From Elysia marginata (lineage: Eukaryota > Mollusca > Gastropoda > Plakobranchidae): a stretch of 24,078 nt of DNA. Below are positions 1-9,765 of this stretch, piece by piece. A program made the position numbers and the translations under genes. Location: NCBI GenBank assembly GCA_019649035.1, contig BMAT01005902.1, forward strand, positions 342,700 through 366,777, in the 5' to 3' direction. The notes beneath the pieces were generated by a model. It saw only the letters and a program-made list of their open reading frames with translations. It did not search any database and was not told where the DNA came from. Numbering within the stretch: the first letter of the stretch is position 1; every line of letters starts with the position of its first letter.

Positions 1-713
1 GGGGGGATGTGCGTGCTTAAAATTTTAGACTGCTTGTATGAGGAAATATTTCAAAATCTCTGCTATGCCCTGGTTGATGAAGAGCCTGATGTAAACCTAG
101 CCCTAAACCTAGAATGGGCATAATAAAGTTCTATACCATTTTTAGTTTAGAATGTGGTTTTGCATTAAAAATTTTACATTGCTCAAGAAGTACACAATTA
201 AAAACAAAACAAAAAAAACAAACATCTAATTCTAAATCTAATAGATGCTTTTGTCTTCAATCACTGCTCTCAATCCTATTAGTTTTTTAAATTCTCTCTG
301 TACCTATGTTAAAGCATGTGGGAAGTTTTCTGGACGAATAGAGACTAGCACGTAAAATTTATGCATTTAAATGGAAACTACCAGTGCCCTGATGAATGAG
401 GCTGCCAAAACAAATCTTTTCCTTCCTCTTTATGTTCCACAACCAGGGTTCATGAAAAGTTAAATTAAATTTAGGTTTTGTGCTTGTAGCTTACCTGTGT
501 ATAAATACTACAATACAGATATTTTTTTATTATAATTTAGATCTATGTCGAACTGGAAAAGTTTAATGAATTTATTCTGGCACAAGATTTTTAGAGGTTT
601 CAGTTAACATTCCCTAAGATACATCCCAGAAAATGACCCCGAAGTATATTTATCATATATGGTAACAGTATTGTCAATGTTTTAACCACAAGTTTGTACC
701 TGACTCTTTTCAG
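1..713 (+). other. 5' flank of GAN or upstream intron, no gene seen
   Basis: AT-rich, with stops in all frames and no recognisable domain or repeat. It starts in a G run at the window edge. It may be an intron behind an upstream non-coding exon, because a good 3' splice site lies at its end, or it may simply be promoter-side flank. No TATA box or initiator could be assigned with any confidence. Confidence 0.5.
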
Positions 714-759
714 ATCAAAATCTTAATCAGTAAACTAGATTCTAAATTCTGCCATCGTC
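714..759 (+). promoter_or_regulatory. Probable GAN 5' UTR segment behind a possible splice acceptor
   Basis: The pyrimidine stretch TGACTCTTTTCAG ends at 713 and looks like a 3' splice site, so the start codon may lie in the second transcribed exon. The in-frame TAG at 736-738 closes the reading frame upstream, which makes ATG 760 the likely start. Transcript data would decide between a spliced and an unspliced 5' UTR. Confidence 0.4.
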
Positions 760-953
760 ATGGCAGATTATACTCTAAGTAACAATGAGGATACCAACAA
801 AAAGTTTCAGTATTATGAACATGCTTCCAAGCTGTTGAAGAGTTTAAATGATATAAGAAATCGGCCCAATCTATGTGATGCAGTTGTGGTGGTAGGATCA
901 TCAAAAATACCTGTGCAGAAAAACATCTTATCAGCAGCCAGTCTTTATTTCAG
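760..953 (+). CDS. GAN: GAN coding exon 1 (N-terminus and start of BTB)
   Basis: Encodes residues 1-64 plus two bases of codon 65. It starts at ATG 760 (MADYTLSNNEDTN) and ends at a consensus donor, CAG|GTGAGT, with GT at 954 (phase 2). The end of the exon, IPVQKNILSAASLYFR, lines up with the start of the gigaxonin BTB domain, and the human gene also appears to be interrupted just after this motif. The N-terminal tail before the BTB is about nine residues longer than in human gigaxonin. Confidence 0.92.
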
Positions 954-3900
954 GTGAGTTTTTATCACATCTTTAAAATATTGAATTTAACAAATAAAGA
1001 GCTATTAAAATTATTTTGATAATTTTTTTTTCCATGACATAGGTGTTGAGTGTGCCCATTTGCCTCATGTCCAGGGTGAATGAGTTGGAAATTTAAGTTT
1101 TTGAGAAAACGCCATTAAAGGTCATTTTTTTCTTTCGCCTACATTTTCAACAATTAAAAGATTTAAAAGGATGAAATTAGCAGTGGAGAGAAGTAGACTT
1201 TAAAATTAAACCTTTGACTTAGCTTATAATACCTTTGGCACCCACCGCCTTGACGCTCAGAGAAACATAGCTAAATACCATGTTGCCTCTATGCTTTTCA
1301 AAGATGAATTTTAATTAACAAAAGCTTTAACATCTTTTCATATAATTAATATTGATAATTTTATGGAATTTTTGACATATGAAAGCTTAGAATATTGTCC
1401 TATTTTAAACAGTAATTCCTTTAACTGTGAAATTTACGACAGCTGACTCAGGATTTGTTTCTGTATTTCTTGTTCAATGCATTATAATTAAACATTTTTG
1501 GCAAAGCATTAAGATGTAATACTTATAAATGTGTGGCGTCATGGTATAGTGGTAGAGGCTTGGCTTTCAGAGCAAGAGGTCTGAGGTTGGAGTCCTGCTT
1601 TCGGCAGGTCTACATTTAGTCTTTGAGAAAGGCTATTCACAAAGGTTTCTTCGCCGCACTAACGCACTGATGTGTTAAAGGAATACCCGGCTATTGGCAG
1701 TGAAAGATCTTGTCAGTGTACTATATAGTGATGGGCTTTATTAGCTGCTCTCTGTGAGTTCAGAAGGTGATTTGGTTGATATTGCCGTGTCGGGGAACCC
1801 ATGTAAAGCGCTTAGAGCACATTAGTGGATTAAGCGCTACACATATAAAAACGCTCTTTATTTTATTTATTTATTTAAATATTAAGTTATGTTTACAATA
1901 CTTGCTCTTATTTTCCATATTATTTCTGAAAATGATTTTTCTGTCAACACAAAATAATGTAAGCTGTTGTCATTACTGTTCTTTTGCACAAGCTCATAGA
2001 TTCATTTGACAAATTTGTTGCTGAAGCTTTAGTATAATTTATGAACTTTTTCAATGTCTGGGGGCAATATAGTAATAATAGTCCAGTCCAAATACATTTT
2101 GGATTTCAAACCCTGCAGGAAAGAGATTTAACTCCCAGTTATCTGAAATTCCAGTTTATAGTGATAAAATCATTAATATGATATGAAATTAAACAAATAT
2201 CAATATTAGTTATGTGAGAATTATTTGGACTTGGTACCTCTTCCAAGTCATTTTGGAAAAAAGTCCTTTCCATCTTTTATCTGATTTTCATCTCAATTTA
2301 AAGGTGGGATGCCTAGGTGCCTCATCTGTCTCTGTTCATGTTTAAAGTGCCAGGTTGTAGAATTTTGGCATCAGTTTTTTTGCAGTTCCTCCAAGTTAAG
2401 GAATGGATATAATGGGAATGATCATAAAACTCTAGAAAGATTTCAAGAGATCGTTGTTATATAATAGCAAACACTGTAAAGATGTATTTCCTGAAACATT
2501 GTGGACAGAATCTTGAGTCTTTGGTTGTATTGCTCGAATCAGCTTGTCAAGAATCGGAAATATGTTAGACTCAGGATCTACTTGTGTATCCCTTGAATTA
2601 AATATTTTTTATAATATTTCAAGATGAAGTTAAATCACATTCTCATAATTTTTTTTTAATTTCACTTGACCAATATTTTGTTCTAGATAAACTGTAAGTG
2701 TATTATCCCTAGCAGTGTCCTTATAAGGAATGTTCGAGACATAGATGGATTCATAATGAAAGGTATTAAGGTATATAGAGATTCTAATTTATAACTAGAT
2801 TTTCAAAGATAGTTACTAATGCTCACATGAATTTGAAGCCATCTTATTGGCATACTCATATGCCTTTGTATTAGGACAGGACAGAGTGTATTGCATAAAT
2901 TTACATTGTTGCATGAACTTTTTCAGAGCTTTGTTTGATTATGATCAACACACCAAAAAACCTGAAGGTTCTACATCACCTGTCTCCCTTGATAATCTGG
3001 GCATTGGAGAAAATACATTTCGTCTGATTCTGGACTACATTTTCACATCAGAAGTTTCATTAAATCCAAATAACATTCAAGATGTATTACAAGTAGGTGT
3101 ATTCTTATCTTATTTCCAACATTCAAACTGCTATTGGAAGTAAGTTTGAATGTCAACCCTATCTATATTAAAAAAATGTTGTGTGTCCAGAAGAAAATTA
3201 TTTCATTTTAAGCGAGCAAATTTGGAAAGTGGTTAAATTGGGCCAATTTTTTGTTGATAGGTAGCATAATTTACTCTGACAGGGACAAGCACCAAAGTCT
3301 GGAAATTTTGTGGGTAATTCAAAAAGATATCAATCTTCTGAGTTAATATCATTAATACAAAAAATTAACGCCTCTCGTAAAGCGCTGTTTATAGACCTAG
3401 ATTAGGCTCACAGAGACTCTAATAGGAAGAGGTGTTTTTGCGGACGTCCAAGAAAGTTCTGACGTCATGTCTCATTCAGTCATGAGCCAAGTAGATCTAT
3501 CTACCCCTCAGCTGTTCTAGCTAATATTACCTTAGAACTAATCTATACTCAGCTGTTTTAAATCCACATACCGATATAAACTAAAACCCTGGTTTATAAT
3601 GTAGGTGTAGATGTATGTATGTTATGAAGATTAATCTTGCTTAAGAAACTCTTAGTTTAGGGCCAAATGAGAAGGTGGGAGAGGAAGAGGCAAACAGGCA
3701 ATCATGTCCAAACAGAGAAACTGATGTAAAGATAGAGAAAGAGAGAGGAGTATGGACTATAAAAATTAGTAATACAGAGGAGGATAAAATGGTTATAGGG
3801 AGATAAAAAACAAAGAGAAAGCTTTGAGAGGAAACTCAAAGACAGAATATTATTCAGATGGTGTAGAAGGAAAGCCTGCGGAAAGAAAAAGGCAAACCCT

Positions 3901-6900
3901 ATCTAGATAATACAATAGTATAGGGACAAAATGAAAAGAAGGGAACTTTTTTATTGGATGTTAGCCCATTCAATGATTCTTTTCTTAAACTAATTCAATT
4001 GTCTTTACTTAAACCTGCAAAATCGCTGGCACTTTATTGGTTTTCCTAACATTTATTTAACCCGCTGACTTTTTGTCTTTCTATGGGGCACAGGGTGTGT
4101 ACTAGGTAGACATATAGTATACATCCTGCCTCATGCAATTTTCAATACAAAATTTTGTTGACAAACATGGTTTCGTCTTGAAAGTCATGATATTTTGGGC
4201 TAACTTTTGCGCTAAGTGATTGTATTGTGGAAAAGTGTTTATAAGATTTATAGCTAATTCTTTATTAATCTGTAGTCATAGAAATAAATTAAATAGATTA
4301 TAATAAAGATTCAAAACTTCTCTTTACTTCACTCCTCAGGCTGCTGACCAACTGCTGATGAGTGACCTGAAAGACATCTGCTGTGAATATTTAAACACAT
4401 GTATCAACGCTCAAAATTGTATTGGCATTTTGGATTTCACATCACAACTATCTTGTACATGGTGGCACAAGAAAGTCTGCCAATATCTTGATGCAAACTT
4501 CAGGTTAGCTATTTGTTATGCTTAATGCTGTTTTACTTTTAGATTGTTATTAATTATTACATGGTGATTAGTTGTGATTTGTTTGTGTTTTTTTCTGGGG
4601 CCATCTTTTCTAATGCGGATAAGGATAATTTTTTATTGCAAGATCAAGTTTTGAAAAATGTTAGATATTTCTTTTGATTTTTTTTTAAACCTAAAAGTAT
4701 AGGTTTGTCAGATTGATTCCTTGAAGTTCAACCTCCGTCACTACCACAACAGATTAGATAAACTGCAAAGTAAGAATTTGTATGAACGTGGATAAAATAA
4801 AAACAAATACAAATATATGTGTTGTTTTGAGAGTTTAAGACAAGATAAAACTTATCCATTAAAAACGGAAATCAATTTGTAAGGAGGTGTTTCATTCATG
4901 GGAGCTCAATGGATGTTATTTTAGAAAGTCAAAATGACTTGGAAAGTTCTGTATGGGCATCTTACTCTTTTAATGGAAGCATAAGTTACTTCAAAGCTGT
5001 GTGAGTATGGAATGTTAACATTCAAAGAAAATTGTTGTAGGAACTTTTTAAATCAATAATAGACTTGTCATTTGGTTTAGACTGCTTTCCTCAAGTACCG
5101 TGTGGTTAAACATTTGTAGATTAGTATTTTTGTTTGTATTTATTTTTTTTTAATTATTATTTGTTGTGCAGCAAGGGACATTGTTGTTTACAGGAGATGT
5201 CTGACCACAGAAATTTTTTTATTTTAGTCCTTGAGTTCATTTTGGTGCTGAAAATAAAGCCCTGAAAACATTTTGATCCTCTTATTATTTTTAACATAAG
5301 CAACAAGATATATTCAAATCTTAGTTATGTCGATCCATTGTGAGAGCCAACAACTGATTCATGGTTACCGGGGTACTCTAAGATAATAACAATTACAGTC
5401 GCAACTTCCTAGAGCCTCATAAAAATCTAACTATGATTACAAATATAGGGAAAGGGAGGATTAAACTGCAATTTTGTTTTTTAAAAAAAAAAAAAAACAT
5501 GTCAAACCTCTTGAATTTCATATCTGGCGCTATTTATTACCAGTAAGGGTGAATTACAGAACCTTATTACCTGTCTTTTTTTTTTATAATTAATATTTTT
5601 CTGTAATGGTATTGTTTTCATTACTGTATAAAGTGGCGGTATTATGAGCAACATTACGTAGTAAAATTGATAGAATTCTGTGTACAGAAATTTGTTTTTG
5701 ATTAAAGTAGAATACAATTTTGGTATTTCAAATCATTTCAATGTTTTATTATTTGTTTGTTTTTTTTTTCTTTTTTGTGATTCAGTGAAGTAAGCAAACA
5801 TGAAGAATTCCTGCAGCTAAATGTGGAGAGAGTAGAGTCTCTTCTCTCAAGGACAACCATTGAAGTAGAACTTGAGGATTACATCCTTGACATTGTCATG
5901 AGGTGGTATCGATTTAATACGAAAAACAGGAAAGGGGATGCAATAAAACTGATCAAGTCTGTACTGTTTGCACACCAAATTAGCAAAGAGGCTTTGGACT
6001 CACTGGCACAGCAGGAAGGTGAAGATGAGCAAGAGTTTTACAGAGAGCTTGTCTCCCTGCAGAAAGAGGAGCAATCAAAGGCTTTCACTCGACGAGGTTT
6101 CGTCAAAGTTATTGTTGCTTGTGGCGGAGAAGGGCCATCAGAAATGTAAGGCCACTACTAATTGATCTCTTATATTGTTGAAACAATTGTGTTGAAGTAG
6201 ATTTACTTCTAAAACATAAAAAGTTTTTTTTCCACTGTCACCACCAAGGCAGGTTAGATAAAATGAAAAATAAGAAGAACTTGCATGAACTTGGCTCAAA
6301 AGTAAAAAAAAAAAGAAACACATGTGTTGTTTTCAAAGCTTAGTGTAAGATAAAAATTTTTTCTCCATTAAAAACGGAAATTCATTTGTAAGGGGGTGTT
6401 TCATTCATAGAAGCTTAATGGATGTTATTTTAAAAAAGTAACAACTCTGTTTGTCAATGGATACTTCTTTTTTTTTTTAATCCTCGTAGGCATTAGGCTT
6501 TATACATTCATTGTTCTCTTTGATTTTCTTTCTTCTTTCTTTGTCATCTTTTTTACATTTGGTTTTGTTTTTTTGTTTTTAAGAAAAACCAAAGGTTTAT
6601 AGATAATGATAAAAAAAACTTTTGGATGCATGTCATTAAAGTTAGAATCTGGCATCTAAGTACATATGTTTATGGGTAGAAAGGCATTGAAAATATGCAT
6701 AGCACTCCCACAAAATTGTTTAACTTGTGCTGATTCTTAAATTGAGATAATTTACATATTTTTTTTTTTAACAAAATGTCAAAATTGTAAGAAATTTTTC
6801 TTGGTGTTTATTGAAATTATGTTTTTCTTCATATATAACCATAAAACAACTGAAATTATGGCACAGAATCATTTTATCAGCTAGAGGACTAGTGATCTCT

Positions 6901-8766
6901 TTCTGTCAAATCTGTATTATAAAATCTGTGATGCATTTTCCTTTATTTTCCTAAGAATTCATCTGCATTATATCCCCAACCTTCAGAAGACAATAATTTA
7001 AGTCATAAACAGTCTTCTGTAGTTGGCATCATATATTCATTGCCATTTATTTCCAGGGAGGCAGGTTGTGAGGATACCAAAGATTACTTACGATGTGTGA
7101 GACCATATTCTTCCAGTACAGCATTCAGTGATTGGGTGGATTTGGCACCCATGTCCACACCCAGAACAGGGCATGGACTTGTAGAAGTTGGTATGTACTG
7201 TATAAGCACTTTCAAATTCCTTATAGTATACACAGAATTTTATGATCAAACAATGTCACTCTTTTAAGTTTCTGGGGTGGGGAGGGTCAACCTTCACATA
7301 GCACTGGCATTTGACTTTTAATCCCTTGGACCACACACATGTTTTATGTTATTTTTACAAACAAACTTATTTTAGACTTAGAGTGTTTTGGAACAGTCAT
7401 GTAATATTGCAAAGAAACATTACAGAGTATAAAGCTCAAAGTGTCCTTGTAGCATGTTGAGTATGAATTGTATTATTCTCCTTGATCATAATTTTTTCTA
7501 GTTTCTTTAAGTGTTTTTTTTTTAAATAATTTTCATGAATATATTTCATGAATTTGTGCAGGATTGAAAGAGAGGGGAGGGTGTGTATTGTGTGTTTTCA
7601 GGTGATATTGTCAAGTGCTGTGAAAATGCTCTATCAGTATAATTTATTGTTATTATAATAATCAAAAGATAAATTGAAAAGAAAGGCAAAGAGTAAAATA
7701 ATGTTGTCACTTATATGCCTAATAACATATAATTGATACAATCAGAACTTAACACAAAAAAAAACACAGGAGAGAGGTCAGGGAATAAAAGGTAATACCT
7801 TTTTTTTTAAGGATCAAGGTCTATATTATGGTGGTAGTGTTAATCGTACGGCATGATAAAATAAATGAATAGAAAGGAGTTGCCTGAAACTCATGGTTTT
7901 TTTTTCTCTCCTCAGGTGGTTATTTGTACGTTGCTGGTGGCAGAGATAACAACTGTAGAATCCTAAACAGCTGTGAAAAATATGACCCCTTCAATAATTG
8001 CTGGACACCGTTGGCACCTATGCATCACGCTAGAGTTGGGTTTGGTTTTGTTGCAATAAAAAATTTGATCTATGCAATAGGGGGGAGCAATGACATGACA
8101 GACCCCCTCACATCTTTGGAGGTTTATGATGTATGCACTGATGTTTGGACACCCCTCGCTGATATGTCAATAAAGCGCGCATGGCCATGCTATGTGGCTG
8201 CAGGGCCAAAGATTTATGTCATTGGTGGAGGGATCATTGGCAAGTTTTATGAGTCTGTTGAAGTGTTTGACACTCGTTCTCTTACGTGGTCATCTGTCTC
8301 ACCCATGAGGGAGAGGAGATGTGATGCAAGGGCAGTGGCTGTTGATTCTGATCTTTATGTGTTTGGCGGATTCCGTAGAATTGAGTGTCCCAGTGCTGCA
8401 CATTCTGGAAATTCATTGAAGTTATGTGGAATTGAGTATTATTCTGCAAAGCGCGATTTTTGGACCCCTATTGAAGGCCGCTCCAGAGCACAGCCGTTGA
8501 CTGCTCTGGGTGACCGCTCTCAGATCAATGGAGTTCTGAACTACGGTGATGATATTCTTGTTGTTGGGGAACTTGACATCAATGGAGACTTCCATGCAGT
8601 GCAATTGTTCAATCCATACCATACAAACTTGTGGGAGCAGATCATTGTCAACCTGCCCAGGCATCAAAGCCGATATCAGTGCTGCCTACTGGACTTGCCA
8701 AGAAGCCTCATACACACCCTGCTGATGAGACAGGATTCTGCTCGCGGGATTTCTCATATTGCCTAA
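760..8766 (+). CDS. GAN: Gigaxonin orthologue, BTB-BACK-Kelch E3 ligase adaptor (whole gene, six coding exons)
   Basis: Joined exons 760-953, 2927-3092, 4340-4503, 5786-6145, 7057-7190 and 7916-8766 total 1869 nt, giving 622 residues plus TAA; human gigaxonin is 597. Seen: BTB fold at about residues 30-140 (IPVQKNILSAAS, ILDYIFTSEVSLN, NIQDVLQAADQLL), BACK at about 145-255, then six Kelch blades with glycine pairs near 288, 347, 395, 443 and 490 and a degenerate one near 556. The blocks IPVQKNIL.AAS, LDYIF, NCIGI.DF and YVFGG match gigaxonin rather than other KLHL proteins. Known for the family: it is a cytoplasmic substrate adaptor of a Cullin-3 ubiquitin ligase, with the BTB domain binding Cul3 and the Kelch propeller binding substrates such as intermediate-filament proteins. 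An in-frame TAG at 736-738 supports the ATG at 760. All junctions are GT-AG with matching phases (2,0,2,2,1) and nothing is broken, so the gene looks functional. An unsequenced 5' non-coding exon is possible. Confidence 0.93.
954..2926 (+). other. GAN intron 1
   Basis: Phase-2 intron of 1973 bp, GTGAGT to TTTTTCAG. It contains one recognisable element, a tRNA-derived SINE near 1530-1877. The remainder is AT-rich with no coding match. Short open frames inside it are chance or part of the SINE. Confidence 0.88.
1530..1877 (+). mobile_element. tRNA-derived SINE in GAN intron 1
   Basis: It starts with a tRNA-like head: TGGTATAGTGG at 1542-1552 fits the Pol III A box, and GGTTGGAGTCC at 1585-1595 fits the B box with one change. 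A tRNA-unrelated body follows, then a tail with an inverted repeat (AGCGCTTA 1807-1814, TAAGCGCT 1831-1838), then ATATAAAAACGC and a T/TTTA-rich 3' end. It lies in the same orientation as the gene. Target-site duplications are not clear. The AAGCGCT stem followed by a short A/T repeat resembles the 3' end of LINE-mobilised SINEs, but the family name is not known to me. Confidence 0.75.
2927..3092 (+). CDS. GAN: GAN coding exon 2 (BTB core)
   Basis: Follows the acceptor TTTTTCAG at 2919-2926 and completes a split Arg codon (AG+A). It encodes RALFDYDQHTKK...GENTFRLILDYIFTSE...NIQDVLQ, ending at residue 120. The donor is CAA|GTAGGT with GT at 3093 (phase 0). The open frame runs on both sides into intron sequence, but the family alignment stops exactly at these splice sites. 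The LILDYIF segment is the conserved BTB helix-strand found in gigaxonin. Confidence 0.92.
3093..4339 (+). other. GAN intron 2
   Basis: Phase-0 intron of 1247 bp, GTAGGT to CTCCTCAG. It contains a perfect TGACGTCA palindrome at 3460-3467 and a purine-rich tract at about 3655-3900. A GTAAAGCGCTG word near 3379-3389 recalls the SINE tail in intron 1, but the similarity is too short to call a copy. No coding match. Confidence 0.88.
3655..3900 (+). repeat. Purine-rich low-complexity tract
   Basis: About 245 bp dominated by A and G on the + strand (runs such as GAGAAGGTGGGAGAGGAAGA and GATAGAGAAAGAGAGAGGAG), with no exact repeat unit. It lies within GAN intron 2. Confidence 0.6.
4340..4503 (+). 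CDS. GAN: GAN coding exon 3 (end of BTB, start of BACK)
   Basis: 164 nt between the acceptor CTCCTCAG (ends 4339) and donor AG|GTTAGC (GT at 4504), phase 0 in and phase 2 out. It translates to AADQLLMSDLKDICCEYL, then NTCINAQNCIGILDF, and ends QYLDANF. This matches gigaxonin AADLLLLTDLKTLCCEFL and ENCIGI in order. It is the BTB-to-BACK linker region, the part that in BTB-Kelch proteins includes the Cul3-contacting 3-box. The exon is too short to stand out as an isolated open frame and was found by reading between splice sites. Confidence 0.92.
4504..5785 (+). other. GAN intron 3
   Basis: Phase-2 intron of 1282 bp, GTTAGC to GATTCAG. It carries copy A of a ~205-bp repeat (4731-4935) also found in intron 4. 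The rest is AT-rich with no coding match; the antisense open frame around 5502-5717 is chance. Confidence 0.88.
4731..4935 (+). repeat. Intronic repeat, copy A (of two)
   Basis: Aligns over its length with 6232-6445 in the next intron, at roughly 80% identity by eye. Shared blocks include CCATTAAAAACGGAAAT, TTTGTAAGG.GGTGTTTCAT and AATGGATGTTATTTTA. Both copies are in the same orientation as GAN. No terminal inverted repeats, Pol III boxes or coding sequence were recognised, so this may be a degenerate non-autonomous transposon or an old local duplication. Confidence 0.75.
5786..6145 (+). CDS. GAN: GAN coding exon 4 (BACK domain and first Kelch strand)
   Basis: 360 nt after the acceptor GTGATTCAG (ends 5785), preceded by a long T/C-rich tract. 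It starts with a split codon giving SEVSKHEEFLQLNVERVESLL, the BACK helices, continues through YILDIVMRWYRFN, and ends in VIVACGGEGPSEM, the first Kelch double glycine near residues 288-289. The donor AT|GTAAGG has GT at 6146 (phase 2). The acidic, glutamine-rich stretch around residues 230-258 (QQEGEDEQEFYRELVSLQ) sits in the variable BACK-to-Kelch linker and differs most from human. Confidence 0.93.
6146..7056 (+). other. GAN intron 4
   Basis: Phase-2 intron of 911 bp, GTAAGG to TTTCCAG. It carries copy B of the intronic repeat (6232-6445) and otherwise T-rich sequence with no coding match. Confidence 0.88.
6232..6445 (+). repeat. Intronic repeat, copy B (of two)
   Basis: Partner of 4731-4935. 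It begins CACTGTCACCACCAAGGCAG, contains CATGTGTTGTTTT and CCATTAAAAACGGAAATTCA, and ends near GGATGTTATTTTAAAAAAGT. Weaker similarity may continue to about 6497. A short A run has expanded internally relative to copy A. Confidence 0.75.
7057..7190 (+). CDS. GAN: GAN coding exon 5 (Kelch blade 1)
   Basis: 134 nt between the acceptor TTATTTCCAG (ends 7056) and donor G|GTATGT (GT at 7191), phase 2 in and phase 1 out. It encodes the rest of blade 1: MEAGCEDTKDYLRC, then WVDLAPMSTPRTGHGLVEV. The W.DLAPM..PR.GHG pattern is the usual Kelch W...L..M...R motif and matches gigaxonin WIELAPLSMPRINHG. Confidence 0.92.
7191..7915 (+). other. GAN intron 5
   Basis: Phase-1 intron of 725 bp, GTATGT to CTCCTCAG with a long T/C tract at the acceptor. 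AT-rich; no repeat or coding sequence recognised. Confidence 0.88.
7916..8766 (+). CDS. GAN: GAN terminal coding exon 6 (Kelch blades 2-6 and stop)
   Basis: 851 nt after the acceptor CTCTCCTCAG (ends 7915), to TAA at 8764-8766. It encodes residues 340-622: YLYVAGG, LIYAIGG, KIYVIGGG, LYVFGG and ILVVGE mark blades 2-6, with the usual EKYDP, EVYDV, EVFDT and IEYYS strands. Blade 5 has the long 4-5 loop typical of gigaxonin (residues about 492-511). The last blade has lost the second glycine (VGE), as in human (VIGD). Known: the human gene has 11 exons, so this 3' half has fewer introns. Confidence 0.94.
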
Positions 8767-8850
8767 GCTATTGTTGCCAGAAGCATGTTTTAGACTTTGA
8801 ACTCTAAGCTTTCTTGTTTTGAATAGGTTACATAAACCTGGAGATTGTAG

Positions 8851-8926
8851 TTCTTGTTGAGAGCAAATGTCCTGAGCTTTTATAATTACAGCTCTTCTTG
8901 AAGGCAAATACCCTAAGCTTTTTTAA
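8851..8926 (+). repeat. Degenerate tandem repeat in the GAN 3' UTR
   Basis: Two units of 33-35 bp: 8851-8885 (TTCTTG, GCAAAT, CCTGAGCTTTT, TAA) and 8895-8926 (TTCTTG, GCAAAT, CCTAAGCTTTT, TAA). A weaker third trace, CTCTAAGCTTTCTTG, precedes them near 8802-8816. Confidence 0.6.
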
Positions 8927-9577
8927 CAGTACTTCAGAAAGAATTTTAGCTTCACTGCACAGTCAAGTTTTGATTTGTAGGCAAAAAAACAAATGTTTTT
9001 CGCTGTGAATATTGTCGTAACGTTGTACATATGACTATACAGTTTTATCACTCATGAAATACTATACAAGCAATTTTTAGCTTAAGTCAAAGAAAGTGGT
9101 ATGAAAAAAATTACAACTTACAGGTTTTCAACTTTATTAATGTTAAGACAGGGTGATTAATGAAAGCCTAGCTAGTTTAAGGCAAAGTTTTCTTCTTAAA
9201 ACTTTATTGTGTATGTGTGCTCCCATTGCACATATGGGTTGTAAATTTAAAAAAAACCCTTTTAATTCAGCCTGTATTGTTAAAGGTGTATCTATTAATT
9301 GTGCAGTATTTCCTGTAACCCAGGATTATTTAAATATGGAAACTACCTTGCACTAAATAATAAGAGATACTCTTTAGCCAGGTTTGAGCTGCCTTTTTTG
9401 TCAATGTATGCATTCAAATTTTTTGTCGCTTATATAGAACACTTGTGTTCAATTTCAAGCTTTTGGGATCAAGTCAACTTGTTGTACCTGAATGCACTTG
9501 AAGAAGTGAATAGCTCCTGGCTGTATGCAGTTCTTGTACACTGTGGCACAAAAGTGTCTTTTTAACAGTATAAATAC

Positions 9578-9583
9578 AATAAA
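9578..9583 (+). terminator. Proximal poly(A) signal AATAAA
   Basis: Canonical hexamer 812 bp after the GAN stop, within CAATAAATGCC. Confidence 0.5.
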
Positions 9584-9742
9584 TGCCATAAACTTATATT
9601 GCAACAAGTAGCAGTCCCTCTAAATGAGTTCAGGTGCAGTGGTAAATCTTCCTGGGAAAATAAGAATATGTTTTCATGGAGTAAAAATCTGACTACATTT
9701 TTGTTTGTGTTTCATACCATAAAATAATTAAAACAAGTTTTG

Positions 9743-9748
9743 AATAAA
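9743..9748 (+). terminator. Distal poly(A) signal AATAAA
   Basis: Canonical hexamer within TGAATAAAAGC, followed about 35-40 bp later by a G/T-rich stretch (GCAGTGTATTTTTT), as expected for a cleavage site near 9760-9770. Confidence 0.5.
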
Positions 9749-9765
9749 AGCTATTCTATCTTATG

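Larger units (their letters stand above)
8767..9765 (+). other. GAN 3' UTR (probable extent)
   Basis: Follows the TAA and lacks coding matches. It has two canonical AATAAA hexamers (9578 and 9743) and a degenerate tandem repeat at 8851-8926. The end is inferred from the second signal; the first could give a shorter form ending near 9600. Open frames within it (9153-9565) are chance. Confidence 0.6.

Noticed and set aside
61-120. Telomere-like repeats (CCTAGCCCTAAACCTAG)
   Set aside because: Only two or three imperfect words; no array.
1532-1604. tRNA gene
   Set aside because: A and B boxes are present, but the arms do not close into a full cloverleaf, and the head is fused to a SINE body and tail; it is better explained as a SINE.
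5502-5717. 71-residue antisense protein in GAN intron 3
   Set aside because: AT-rich chance frame with no similarity or regulatory context.
9153-9565. Small proteins downstream of GAN
   Set aside because: They lie in the 3' UTR, show no domain, and overlap each other in different frames.
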